The position numbers and the translations under genes were made by a program. Below the pieces are notes generated by a model, which saw only the letters and a program-made list of their open reading frames with translations, was not told the DNA's origin and did no database searches. A stretch of DNA of 64,000 bases from positions 3,574,001 through 3,638,000 of the forward strand of contig NC_017249.1 in assembly GCF_000284375.1 (NCBI RefSeq), given 5' to 3'. This DNA is from Bradyrhizobium japonicum USDA 6. Lineage in GTDB: Bacteria; Pseudomonadota; Alphaproteobacteria; Rhizobiales; Xanthobacteraceae. Shown here one piece after another: positions 18,998 through 27,054 of this stretch (position 1 is its first letter; each line of letters starts with the position of its first letter).

Positions 18998-19350
18998 GGC
19001 TTTCTCCTGCTCGAGACGAAGGCCCAGAGATTGCCGATCTCGTCGTCGCTCAAAATGTCGGCCCAGGGCGGCATCTTGTTGTTCTTGCCGTTCTTCACCG
19101 TGGTGACGAAGCGCGTCTTGTCGTCGGGAAAGGCGCGCAGGTCCGGCGTGATGGTGCCGGAATTCATCATGTTGGGGCCGTGGCAATGCGAGCATTTCGA
19201 AGCATAGGTCGACTTGCCATGGTCGATCTGTGCCTGCACGGGATTGCCAGTTGCATCGTCCGCGGCACGAACGGTCGCCGCAAGCGCGACCGTCAGCACC
19301 GCGACGGTGGCGATCGTCGCCACCGTCTTGTGAGATATGTCCTTCAGCAT
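18994..19350 (-). CDS. Periplasmic cytochrome c, probable electron acceptor of the adjacent PQQ dehydrogenase
   Basis: A 118-residue monohaem cytochrome with a Sec signal (1-29), haem site CSHCH at 53-57 and a probable axial Met93 in NKMPPW. It is class I, shorter than the XoxG-like protein and without extra cysteines. It starts 10 bases after the dehydrogenase gene and overlaps the xoxJ-like gene by 4 bases, so the three genes are one leftward operon. The ATG at 19350 is chosen because the frame upstream overlaps the dehydrogenase and lacks a signal. Confidence 0.9.
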   Translation of the reverse strand: MLKDISHKTVATIATVAVLTVALAATVRAADDATGNPVQAQIDHGKSTYASKCSHCHGPNMMNSGTITPDLRAFPDDKTRFVTTVKNGKNNKMPPWADILSDDEIGNLWAFVSSRRKP

Positions 19351-19360
19351 CGGGCCGTGG

Positions 19361-21025
19361 TTATTGCTTGACCGCAAAAACCCACAGCGAGCCGCCGGGC
19401 GGTACCTTGGCAAGCCGCTCGTCGCCGGAGAACAGCGAGTAGACGCCGCCATAGCCGGAGGTGACGGCAATGTACTGCACGCCATCCTGCTGCCAGGTCA
19501 CCGGTTGTCCCTCGATGCCCGAGCCGGTCTGGAACTGCCAGAGCTTCTTGCCGGTGTCGGCATCGAAGGCCTCGAACTCGCCGGTCAGCGCGCCCGTGAA
19601 CACGACGCCGCCCGCGGTCGACAGCACGCCCGAGAAGCGCGGGATGTCGCTCGGTGCTTCCCACTTGGCCTTGCCGGTCATGGGATCGATCGCCTTCAGA
19701 TGACCGCGCGGGCCGTCACCCCACTCCCAGAGGTCGGTGAGGTCCATGCCGAGATACCATTCGCCCTGCTTGAAGGTCACGGGCTCGGTCTTGTACCTGC
19801 CGCCGAAGGCGAGCGTGTTGGCATAGGCGAGGCCGGTCTGCGGATTGAACGACATCGGCTCCCAGTTCTTGCCGCCGAGGATCGACGGATAGACGGTGAC
19901 CTTCTTGCCGTCGCGCGCGTCCTTCGTGACGTCGGTCTCGATCGGCTTACCGGTCTTCATGTCGACGCCGGTTGCCCAATTCACCTTCACGTAAGGATTG
20001 GCCGCAAGCAGCTTTCCGTTGGTGCGGTCGAGCACGTAGAAGAAGCCGTTGCGGTTGGCGTCCATCAGCACCTTGGTCGGCTTGCCCTCGACATTCATGT
20101 CGGCGAGGACCATCTCGGCCACCGAATCATAGTCGAACGGATTGTTCGGCGAGAACTGGTAGTGCCACTTGATCTTGCCGGTCTTGGGATCCATCGCCAG
20201 CACGGAGCAGGTGTAGAGGTTGTCGCCGGGACGCACCGCCGAGTTGAACGGTCCGGGATTGCCGATGCCCCAATAGACCGTGTTGAGCTCGGGATCGTAG
20301 GAGCCGGTGATCCAGGTCGAGCCGCCGCCCAACTTCCAGGTGTCACCCTTCCAGGTGTCGCCACCGGGCTCGTCGGGCGAGGGGATCGAATGGGTACGCC
20401 AGAGATGCTTGCCCGTCGCCGGATCCCAGCCGTCGATGAAGCCGCGGGTGCCGAACTCGGCGCCGGAGATGCCGGTGATGACGACACCGTCGGCGACCAG
20501 CGGCGCCACCGTCATCGAATAGCCTTCCTTGATGTCGGCGGCCTTCTGTCGCCACAACTCCTTGCCGTCCTTGGCATCGAGCGCGATCACGTTGGCGTCG
20601 AGCGTGGTGCGGAAGACCTTGCCGTCATAGAGCGCGGCGCCGCGGTTGATGATGCCGCAGCAGACGATGCGCGGCGTCTCGGCGGGATACTCGACCTTGG
20701 ATTTCCAGATCTGTTTCCCGGTCTTGGCGTCGACCGCCATGGTGGCGTTGTGCGAGGTCACGTAGATCACGCCCTGGTACACCAGCGGCTGCGATTCCTC
20801 GCTGCGATCGTCGTTGAAACTGTAGTTCCAGACCGGGACGAGATTCTTGACGGTGTCCTTGTTGACCTGGTTCAGCGTCGAGAAGCGCTGCAGATTGTAG
20901 CCCATCCCGTAATTGAGAACGTTCGATGTATCGGTCGCGCCCTTGACCAGTTGCTCGGTGGTCTGTGCGCTCGCACAAGTCGATGCAAGCATGACGAGGC
21001 TCGCGGCCATCGCAAAGCGTTTCAT
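19361..21025 (-). CDS. PQQ-dependent alcohol dehydrogenase, lanthanide-type (ExaF/PedH-like)
   Basis: A 554-residue periplasmic quinoprotein with a Sec signal (1-21). The adjacent cysteines Cys122-Cys123 lie in VCCGIINRG. Metal residues are Glu190 (SGAEFG), Asn256 (GIGNPGPFN) and Asp298-x-Asp300 (PFDYDSVAE), the lanthanide signature. It is shorter than XoxF and closer in style to ethanol-preferring enzymes; the substrate is not certain. The ATG at 21025 has GGAGG upstream and directly starts the signal peptide, although the frame is open to 21166. It heads an operon with a cytochrome c and a XoxJ-like gene and is divergent from lanmodulin. Confidence 0.94.
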   Translation of the reverse strand: MKRFAMAASLVMLASTCASAQTTEQLVKGATDTSNVLNYGMGYNLQRFSTLNQVNKDTVKNLVPVWNYSFNDDRSEESQPLVYQGVIYVTSHNATMAVDAKTGKQIWKSKVEYPAETPRIVCCGIINRGAALYDGKVFRTTLDANVIALDAKDGKELWRQKAADIKEGYSMTVAPLVADGVVITGISGAEFGTRGFIDGWDPATGKHLWRTHSIPSPDEPGGDTWKGDTWKLGGGSTWITGSYDPELNTVYWGIGNPGPFNSAVRPGDNLYTCSVLAMDPKTGKIKWHYQFSPNNPFDYDSVAEMVLADMNVEGKPTKVLMDANRNGFFYVLDRTNGKLLAANPYVKVNWATGVDMKTGKPIETDVTKDARDGKKVTVYPSILGGKNWEPMSFNPQTGLAYANTLAFGGRYKTEPVTFKQGEWYLGMDLTDLWEWGDGPRGHLKAIDPMTGKAKWEAPSDIPRFSGVLSTAGGVVFTGALTGEFEAFDADTGKKLWQFQTGSGIEGQPVTWQQDGVQYIAVTSGYGGVYSLFSGDERLAKVPPGGSLWVFAVKQ

Positions 21026-21369
21026 CCGTTCCTCCCAATATGCGCGCCTTTTGACGCTGCGGGAGCAACACTCCGCCCGAACGCAAAACACGTCAATACG
21101 AAAGTCGTAAGTCCGTCGCCGATATGTTGGATGCCAGATGCCGGTCACCTGACAGAAACCTGACAACCGACTTTCACTTGTGCGCAGACGCTGAAAAAAT
21201 TCCGTGGCATGAAGCAGTGCCGGCTTCGGCTGCTCTGCTCGGCCGTCGGGTTCCGCGAGTTGTGCGGTGCGCAGGTTGCAATTCCGGACTTGAACCGGGG
21301 CTCGCTTGTGGACTTATGTCGTTTCGATCCCGAACGAATCGGGGGCTGGTGGCTGGTCAGGAGGGTTTG
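21026..21369. promoter_or_regulatory. Divergent control region between the ExaF-like operon and lanM
   Basis: These 344 bases lack a gene and must hold promoters for both directions. Strong ribosome sites stand at each end: GGAGG before the dehydrogenase on the reverse strand, and AGGAGG at 21359-21364 before lanM. No clear operator was identified. Confidence 0.55.
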
Positions 21370-21762
21370 ATGATTTCACGTCGCTCAGTTGCGCTTGCGC
21401 TCACGATTGCAGTGCTGTCCGGTCCAGCGTGGGCTGCTTCCGGCAACGCCGTAAAGATGTTCGATACCGACAATGACGGCACGCTCGATCTCGCCGAGGT
21501 GAAGAAGGCCGCTGCCGCGCTGTTCGCAAAGCTCGATCCCGATCACGACGGCACGCTTGACGCGCGCGAATTGCGCGGACGGTTAACGGCGAAAGAACTC
21601 GCCGCCGCCGATCCCGATCGCGACGGGACTCTCACGCTCGACGAATATCTCGCGGTGGTGGAGCAGCGCTTCAACGCAGCGAATCCCGACAAGGACGGAA
21701 CGCTGGATGCGAAGGAGCTGAACTCGCGCGCCGGCCGCGCGCTGGTGCGCTTGTTGCGGTGA
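21370..21762 (+). CDS. lanM: Lanmodulin, periplasmic lanthanide-binding EF-hand protein
   Basis: A 130-residue protein with a Sec signal (1-22) and four EF-hand loops: DTDNDGTLDLAE (32-43), DPDHDGTLDARE (56-67), DPDRDGTLTLDE (81-92) and NPDKDGTLDAKE (105-116). Loops 2-4 have Pro at position 2, and neighbouring loops are only 12-13 residues apart. Both are hallmarks of lanmodulin and absent from calmodulin-like proteins. The C-terminal stretch AANPDKDGTLDAKEL closely resembles the same region of Methylorubrum lanmodulin. Loop 1 has Thr instead of Pro, and loop 3 has Thr at position 9. The ATG at 21370 lies 5 bases after AGGAGG; the longer open frame upstream is not coding. The context of three lanthanide enzymes supports the call. 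Confidence 0.93.
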   Translation: MISRRSVALALTIAVLSGPAWAASGNAVKMFDTDNDGTLDLAEVKKAAAALFAKLDPDHDGTLDARELRGRLTAKELAAADPDRDGTLTLDEYLAVVEQRFNAANPDKDGTLDAKELNSRAGRALVRLLR

Positions 21763-21933
21763 GAGATGCGGCGCTTGACTGGGAGCGAAGGCGATTTGCC
21801 CGAGAGGGAAATTCGCGAGCATAATGCGACAGTTCGCTGTGTTTGCGCTTCGATTCCAGGCTTGCGCTGCACCTGACGCAGCCCTAGGTTTTGCCCCGCG
21901 CGATGTCGCGCTCAATACCCTTGGGAGACCCGA

Positions 21934-22014
21934 ATGGCTTGGAAAGCTCCGAAGATCGCGGAAGTGCCGGTCGGCATGGAAATCAACATGTACGCCTGCG
22001 CTGCGCGCAAGTAA
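21934..22014 (+). CDS. pqqA: PQQ precursor peptide PqqA (orphan copy)
   Basis: A 26-codon gene starting MAWKAPKIAEVPVGMEI and continuing NMYACAARK. It carries the Glu16-x3-Tyr20 motif whose side chains PqqE joins to build PQQ. A GGGAG ribosome site lies 6 bases upstream. It sits 171 bases after lanM and 60 bases before an outer-membrane protein gene. No pqqB-E genes are present in the window, so processing enzymes must be encoded elsewhere. Length, motif and locus all fit; it is easily missed because it is so short. Confidence 0.93.
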   Translation: MAWKAPKIAEVPVGMEINMYACAARK

Positions 22015-22074
22015 GACTGACGACCTGCCGCGGCTTCGATGGCGGACGCCGTCGAAGCCGTGGTAGTGTTCGCA

Positions 22075-22944
22075 ATGCGCCTTGGAGCCCACACGATCTG
22101 GACGGCAATTGCGTTCGGTGTTGCGCTTGCACCGGCGTGTGTCAGTGCCGAAGAGGGCTTCGATACCGAGCACATCTTCGGCTTCATGATCGGCACCGAC
22201 GTCGGCAATCCCGGCGAGCGCGAATTCCAGACCCAAACGACAGGGAGCTTCGGCAAGGGCGGCGGTACCTATCGCGCCCTCCAGCAGGAGGTCGAGATCG
22301 AGGTCGTGCCGCTGCCGAACTTCCGTGTCGAGGTCGGCGGCACCGCCACGCTGCACGACATCACCGGCGTTCCCGATATCGACGACCGCCGCCAGTTCAA
22401 TTTCCAGGGCGCCTCGCTCGACCTGCGTTACCGCCTGCTCGACCGCGAGCGCGCGCCGTTCGGGTTGACTGTCGCCGCCGAACTCCATGGCGATCGCATC
22501 GACGAGACCAGCGGCGCGAAGGGACGGATGTACGGCTCCGAATTCACGCTCGCTTTCGACCGTGAGCTGATTCCGAACTACGCCATCGCAGCGCTCAATC
22601 TGATCTATCAGCCGGAATGGGCGCGCTTCGAGGTGGCGGGGGTGTCCGAGAAGAGCTCGACGATCGGCGCGGCCTTTGGCGCCATGGTGCGCGTGCGCCC
22701 CAATTTTCTGCTCGGTGGGGAAATGCGCTACTTCCGCCAGTATGAGGGCATCGGCCTCGGTGAGTTCTCGGGCCAGGCGCTGTTTGTCGGTCCGACCGCC
22801 TATTTCCAGCTATCGGAGAAGTCGCGGCTCACTCTGAGCTGGAGCATGCAGGCCTGGGGCCGCCCGGCCGGATCAGGCGGCAATCTCGACCTCGTCAATT
22901 TCGAGCGTCATCAGGCGCGATTGGTGTTTGGGGTAAACTTCTAG
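22075..22944 (+). CDS. Outer-membrane beta-barrel protein of the quinoprotein locus
   Basis: A 289-residue protein with a signal peptide (about 1-22, ending VSAEEG). Alternating amphipathic strands follow throughout, ending ERHQARLVFGVNF with a C-terminal Phe as in outer-membrane barrels. I see no TonB box or plug domain. It follows pqqA by 60 bases and could be co-transcribed with it and lanM. Transport of an alcohol, PQQ or metal complex can be imagined, but nothing in the sequence decides this. The ATG at 22075 begins the signal; an in-frame ATG at 22039 is less likely. Confidence 0.7.
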   Translation: MRLGAHTIWTAIAFGVALAPACVSAEEGFDTEHIFGFMIGTDVGNPGEREFQTQTTGSFGKGGGTYRALQQEVEIEVVPLPNFRVEVGGTATLHDITGVPDIDDRRQFNFQGASLDLRYRLLDRERAPFGLTVAAELHGDRIDETSGAKGRMYGSEFTLAFDRELIPNYAIAALNLIYQPEWARFEVAGVSEKSSTIGAAFGAMVRVRPNFLLGGEMRYFRQYEGIGLGEFSGQALFVGPTAYFQLSEKSRLTLSWSMQAWGRPAGSGGNLDLVNFERHQARLVFGVNF

Positions 22945-23068
22945 GTGTTTGTTCCGCCTCTGCCCGCGCGCGGGGAGAGGGAACATCCCGTCCGTTTGAA
23001 ACTTCCCGCTCCTCGGAACGTAATCTTTCGTGCTAATCTCGATTGTCCCCTTGCGACAGGATCCCGGC

Positions 23069-23278
23069 ATGAACCCGATTGACCTGGTGGTGACTGTGTG
23101 TGCGGTGCTCTCGCCTGCGACCTGCGAGGAGCAGCATCTGGTGTTCAACTTTGCGGGGTCGCCGAGGCAATGCGTGATGGCCGCACCGCCCTATATCGCC
23201 CAATGGGTCGGCGACCATCCGAAGTGGCAGGCGGTGCGGTGGCGCTGCGAATATCCGCACCCGAACGACAAGGCGTAA
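23069..23278 (+). CDS. Small conserved protein with four cysteines
   Basis: A 69-residue protein starting MNPIDLVVTVCAVLSPATCE, with further Cys in PRQCVMAAP and VRWRCEYP. The hydrophobic N-terminus could be a signal or anchor. I recognise it as a small protein common in Bradyrhizobium and relatives, but no function is known to me. The ATG at 23069 is preferred over 23030. It converges on the gene at 23287 with a gap of 8 bases. Confidence 0.7.
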   Translation: MNPIDLVVTVCAVLSPATCEEQHLVFNFAGSPRQCVMAAPPYIAQWVGDHPKWQAVRWRCEYPHPNDKA

Positions 23279-23286
23279 GCCCTTCG

Positions 23287-23634
23287 TTATTTCGTGCAGT
23301 CCTTCAGGTCCTTGTCGGCGATCGAGAACACCGCGTCCGCCTTGATCTCGATGTCGCGGACGACGCACTGCCGCGCATTGGGATAGCTGACCCTGGCGTC
23401 ATAGCGGCCGGGCTCGACGCCGGTGATGCGCAGCCGCTCGTCGTGGTCGACTTCCTTGTCCTTGTCGTTCAGGCACTGGTTCGGGCCCCACTCGGTCTTG
23501 CCGGCGGGCGAGAGCTGGAAGCCGGAGATCGTCTCCGTCGTCAAATTCCAGAGCCTGATGCCCTTGCCCTTGCTTTGGGCGGCGGCTTCGCCGGCCAACG
23601 TCAACAACGCGATCAAAGCCAGAAACCAACGCAT
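23287..23634 (-). CDS. Secreted protein of unknown function
   Basis: A 115-residue protein with a Sec signal (MRWFLALIALLTLAGEAAAQ). A beta-rich domain follows (IRLWNLTTETISGFQLSPAG, GRYDARVSYPNARQCVVRDI) with three Cys. No family is recognised. It is the last gene of the leftward set that begins with the ABC binding protein at 26967, 24 bases after the pentapeptide gene, so it may be part of that operon. Confidence 0.65.
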   Translation of the reverse strand: MRWFLALIALLTLAGEAAAQSKGKGIRLWNLTTETISGFQLSPAGKTEWGPNQCLNDKDKEVDHDERLRITGVEPGRYDARVSYPNARQCVVRDIEIKADAVFSIADKDLKDCTK

Positions 23635-23658
23635 CAGCCGATCCTCCAAAGGCGCCCG

Positions 23659-24456
23659 TTATTCCCTGACCAGACGCTCGCGGTTCTTTGCCTTGTCGAA
23701 ATTCCTGGCGCGGTCAAGGCCGATCGGCGCGATCAGCTTCGCCGAGGCGAGATCGGCGCCCTCGAAATCGGCGTCAGTGACGGTGGCTCCGGTCAGGTCG
23801 GCGCCGCCGAGCTGCGCATTTTTGAGCGACGCGCCGGTCAGGTCGGCTCCCTTGAGGGAGGCAAATTCGAGATCGACGCGCGACAGGTCGGCATTGCGCG
23901 CGTTCAACCCTTCCAGATTGGCGGATCGCAGCACTGCGCGCATCAGCCCCATCGACTGGTTGCGCATATCGGCGCCAAGATGCGCGTCCGCAATCGAAGC
24001 GCCGAGCAGGCTTGCGCCGGTGAGGTCGGCCGCGATGCGAGCACCGGTCAGGTCCGCGCCGTCCAGACGCGCGCGCGCCATCTGCGAGGCGAACAGATTG
24101 GCGCCCTTCAGGCTCGCGCCGGCGAGATCAGCGTCCAGCAGCCACGCCTGATCGAGGATCGCCTGATCAAGACGGGCACCGGCGAGTTTTGTCTTGTTGA
24201 GGCGCGCCGCACGGAGGATCGCCGTGGAAAGGTCGAGACCGGAGAGATCGAGCCCCGACAACCGCTTGCCGGTGAAATCGGCCGGCGCCCCGGCGCCGGC
24301 TTTGGCCAGGATGGCCTCGACCTCCTGCCGGCTCATTTCCGCCGAGACCATCGCGGGTGACGTGAGGTCGACGTCACGCATCATGTCCTGCGCGCTCGCC
24401 ATGGTCGCGACGAGAGCGAGGCCAAGCGTCATGAGGGCGACCATTCGCTTCATCAT
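23659..24456 (-). CDS. Periplasmic pentapeptide-repeat protein
   Basis: A 265-residue protein with a Sec signal (about 1-22). From residue 65 on it consists mostly of A(D/N)LxG-type pentapeptide repeats (LSGLDLSGLDLS, GADLTGARIAADLTGASLLG, GADLTGASLKNAQLGGADLT), which fold into a right-handed quadrilateral helix. Exported pentapeptide proteins occur near PQQ dehydrogenase genes in other proteobacteria, for example beside the ped genes of Pseudomonas putida. The role is unknown. It lies between an ABC importer and a small secreted protein gene in one orientation. Confidence 0.85.
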   Translation of the reverse strand: MMKRMVALMTLGLALVATMASAQDMMRDVDLTSPAMVSAEMSRQEVEAILAKAGAGAPADFTGKRLSGLDLSGLDLSTAILRAARLNKTKLAGARLDQAILDQAWLLDADLAGASLKGANLFASQMARARLDGADLTGARIAADLTGASLLGASIADAHLGADMRNQSMGLMRAVLRSANLEGLNARNADLSRVDLEFASLKGADLTGASLKNAQLGGADLTGATVTDADFEGADLASAKLIAPIGLDRARNFDKAKNRERLVRE

Positions 24457-24502
24457 CGGGCTCCGCTACGGGCCCTGTTTAGCACGCGCTTTGCCTGGCT
24501 GC

Positions 24503-25243
24503 CTATGAGGCATCACGCCCGTCGCGTTCGCCGCCATGTTCACCCTGGGTCCTCGCCAGGAGGCCCGCCTTGATCGTGGCGATCTCTGCGTCGCCGCGTG
24601 CGCCACGCGGGATGCCGATCGGCACCTCTGCCAGAATTCGCGCCGGCTGCGGCGACAGGAAGAACAAGCGGTCGCCGAGGCGGACCGCATCGTCGAGGCT
24701 GTGGGTGACGAGCAGCGTCATCACGGGGCGGCTTGCGACCAGCGTTGCGATCTCGTCGCGCAGGCGGCCGGCGAGCGCGTCGTCGAGCGAGGCGAGGGGC
24801 TCGTCGAGCACGAGCAGATCGGGCTCGACCGCGAAGGCGCGAGCCAGCGCGACGCGCCGGGCCAGTCCCAGCGACAATTCGCCGGGAAAATGGCTGCGAT
24901 GCGCTTCCAGCTCCAGGATCCTGAACAGCTCCGACAGCTTCGCCTCGGAGATATCAGGAGCCGCAAGCCGCACATTCTGCTCGACCGAGCGCCACGGCAG
25001 CAGCCGCGGCTCCTGGAACACCATCCCGATCCGCGCTTCCGGTGGACGCGCGATGGTCCCGTGGAAATCGCGGTCGAGCCCGAGGATGATGCGCAGCATC
25101 GTGCTCTTGCCGCAGCCGGAGGGGCCGATCAAAACGCCGACCTCACCAGATTGAAGCGCGAAGCTGACCGGGGCCAGCACCTCGTGCGTTTCGCCCGCGG
25201 CACTCCTGAATGTCTTTCCGGAGATATCGACTTCAAGCCGCAC
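24503..25243 (-). CDS. ABC transporter ATP-binding subunit (NrtD/SsuB-like) with altered signature motif
   Basis: A 246-residue ATPase with Walker A GPSGCGKST, Q-loop VFQEPRLLPW and Walker B LLVLDEPLASLDD, closest in style to nitrate/sulfonate importers. The signature motif reads ELSLGLARRVALARA instead of LSGGQ-type sequence, so the Gly-Gly of the signature is altered. It starts with GTG at 25243, overlapping the permease gene by 11 bases. Together with the permease and binding protein it forms a complete importer. Confidence 0.85.
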   Translation of the reverse strand: MRLEVDISGKTFRSAAGETHEVLAPVSFALQSGEVGVLIGPSGCGKSTMLRIILGLDRDFHGTIARPPEARIGMVFQEPRLLPWRSVEQNVRLAAPDISEAKLSELFRILELEAHRSHFPGELSLGLARRVALARAFAVEPDLLVLDEPLASLDDALAGRLRDEIATLVASRPVMTLLVTHSLDDAVRLGDRLFFLSPQPARILAEVPIGIPRGARGDAEIATIKAGLLARTQGEHGGERDGRDAS

Positions 25244-25970
25244 GGGGCCGCCACCGTGTTGCGCGGGCTTCGAACGGCTGCACCAGCAAGGTTTCGATGA
25301 CGAGCACGACGGCCGCGAAGGTGAGCGAATAGGCCAGCAGACGCGGCGTGTCGAACAGCTGGAAGGCGACGCCGATCTCGAAGCCGACGCCGTTCGGCCG
25401 TCCGAGCAGCTCGGCCACCAGCACGATCTTCCACACCAGCGACAATCCGGACCGGGCCGAGGCTGCGATATAGGGCGCAAGCTGCGGCAGCACGACATGG
25501 CGGAACGCGCGCCAGCGCGGCATCGCGAACACGGTTGCCATCTCGTCCAGCGAACGGTCGAGCGCGCGGGTGCCCTCACGCAAGGTGACGATGGCGGTCG
25601 GCAACTTGTTGATGGCGATCGCCGCGATCGCCGCCGCTTCGGTCAGGCCGGCCCAGATATAGGCCAGCACGATCACGACCAGCGCCGGCAGGTTCAGCAG
25701 CAGGATCAGCCAGGGATCGCCGAGCCGGTCGGCGAGCTTCACCCGTCCCATCAAATAGCCGATGGCACTGCCGAGCGACATCGCCAGCACGAAGGCGAGC
25801 GCGACGCGCGCCAGCGTGGCGCCGAGATGCAGGAACAGGGCGCCGCTCGATGCTTCCGTGATGATGACGTTGAGCACGGCAGGCGGGGAGGGCAGCTTTG
25901 CGCCGCCGACGAACAGCGCCGCGATCCACCAGGTCGCGAGGAACAGGGAAAACGAGAGAAGACGCAGCAC
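25233..25970 (-). CDS. ABC transporter permease (NrtB/SsuC-like)
   Basis: A 245-residue inner-membrane protein with about six helices. The cytoplasmic EAA-type loop reads LDEMATVFAMPRWRAFRHVV, typical of nitrate/sulfonate/taurine-type permeases. A GTG at 25970, preceded by GGAG and located one base after the binding-protein stop codon, is taken as start; no ATG is positioned well. It is translated between the binding protein and ATPase in one operon. The substrate is unknown. Confidence 0.85.
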   Translation of the reverse strand: MLRLLSFSLFLATWWIAALFVGGAKLPSPPAVLNVIITEASSGALFLHLGATLARVALAFVLAMSLGSAIGYLMGRVKLADRLGDPWLILLLNLPALVVIVLAYIWAGLTEAAAIAAIAINKLPTAIVTLREGTRALDRSLDEMATVFAMPRWRAFRHVVLPQLAPYIAASARSGLSLVWKIVLVAELLGRPNGVGFEIGVAFQLFDTPRLLAYSLTFAAVVLVIETLLVQPFEARATRWRPRAA

Positions 25971-25971
25971 C

Positions 25972-26967
25972 TCAGTCTCCGGGGACCGCGTGATAGAAAG
26001 TGCCGGGGTCGAGCTCGGCCGCCGGCCCGACCAGGTCGCGTCCGCCGATCTCGGCGAGCACGCGATAGAGCACGCGCGCATCCGCCTCCTCGTCCACGAT
26101 GCTCCGGCGCGGAATGCCGTCGCGATAGCGGTCGCGGTAGGTCTTGAGGATGGCCGGATCGCTCGCTCCGGTGAGCGGCGCGATCTTGTCCCAGGCGGCG
26201 TCCGAGGTGACCAGCAGCTGCTTGGCCTTGCGGGTCATCGCAATGAAACGCGCCACCGCATCGCGGTGGGTTGCGGCCCAGCTCTCGTCGAAGACATAAC
26301 CGACCGCGGACACCGCGCCCTTGGCCCCCAGCTTTGGCAAAATCTCCTCGATGCCGGCGAGGCGGCGAAAGCCCTTGGCTTCGAGCTGCGCGCAGAAATT
26401 CCAGAAATTGAGGCTCGCATCCATCTCGCCGTCGAGCGCCTTGGCGGCGATCAAGGGCGGCGCACCATAGACGATGCTGGCATCGGACTTCAGATCGATG
26501 CCGTCCTGCTTCATCCGCGCCTGCAGCAGCAGCCAGCTCTTGTCGATCGCGCCGCCGCCGACGCCGAGCTTCCGTCCCTTCAGGTCGGCGAGCGTCTTGA
26601 GCGGCGACGAGGCCGGCACCATCACCGCGCCGAGCGCGCTGGAATAGGGATAGAAGGTGAGCTTGGCGCCGAGCACGCGCTCGCGCGACACCCACAGCCA
26701 ATCGGACAGGATGATGTCGGCATTCCCGGCGCGCAGGGCGATCTTGCCGGCCTCGGGGCTCGCGAGCTCGGCGACGTCGAGCGACAGATCGGCTTCCTTG
26801 TCGAGCCGGCCGGCGCGGATCGCGGCCAACTCCCAGGAGAATGTTCCGGTCTTCTGCACTGCAAGGCGGATCGTATCCGCGGCGCGGCCAGGCGCGGCCA
26901 GCGACAGCGCCAGCGTCATCGCGAGCGCCAATGTTCGCCCAGGCGCTCTCAAACCAAGTGCTCTCAT
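25972..26967 (-). CDS. ABC transporter substrate-binding protein (NrtA/SsuA-like)
   Basis: A 331-residue periplasmic binding protein. MRALGLRAPGRTLALAMTLA starts a standard Sec signal ending GRA-AD. The mature part has IRLAVQKTGTFSWELAAIRA, GNADIILSDWLWVSRERV and LADLKGRKLGVGGGAIDKSW, the pattern of aliphatic sulfonate/nitrate-type binding proteins. The ATG at 26967 with AAGGTG upstream gives a normal signal; starts at 27006 and 27018 would lengthen the n-region to 40-45 residues. It is divergent from the 119-residue protein at 27055. The context suggests a ligand useful to alcohol oxidation, but this is open. Confidence 0.82.
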   Translation of the reverse strand: MRALGLRAPGRTLALAMTLALSLAAPGRAADTIRLAVQKTGTFSWELAAIRAGRLDKEADLSLDVAELASPEAGKIALRAGNADIILSDWLWVSRERVLGAKLTFYPYSSALGAVMVPASSPLKTLADLKGRKLGVGGGAIDKSWLLLQARMKQDGIDLKSDASIVYGAPPLIAAKALDGEMDASLNFWNFCAQLEAKGFRRLAGIEEILPKLGAKGAVSAVGYVFDESWAATHRDAVARFIAMTRKAKQLLVTSDAAWDKIAPLTGASDPAILKTYRDRYRDGIPRRSIVDEEADARVLYRVLAEIGGRDLVGPAAELDPGTFYHAVPGD

Positions 26968-27054
26968 CACCTTGTGAGCCGTTTCCTCGAAGGGAGTGCT
27001 TTTCATGACAATACGCATAGCATAGCTTTTGTCGCAACCAGCGGGAGGACGCTC

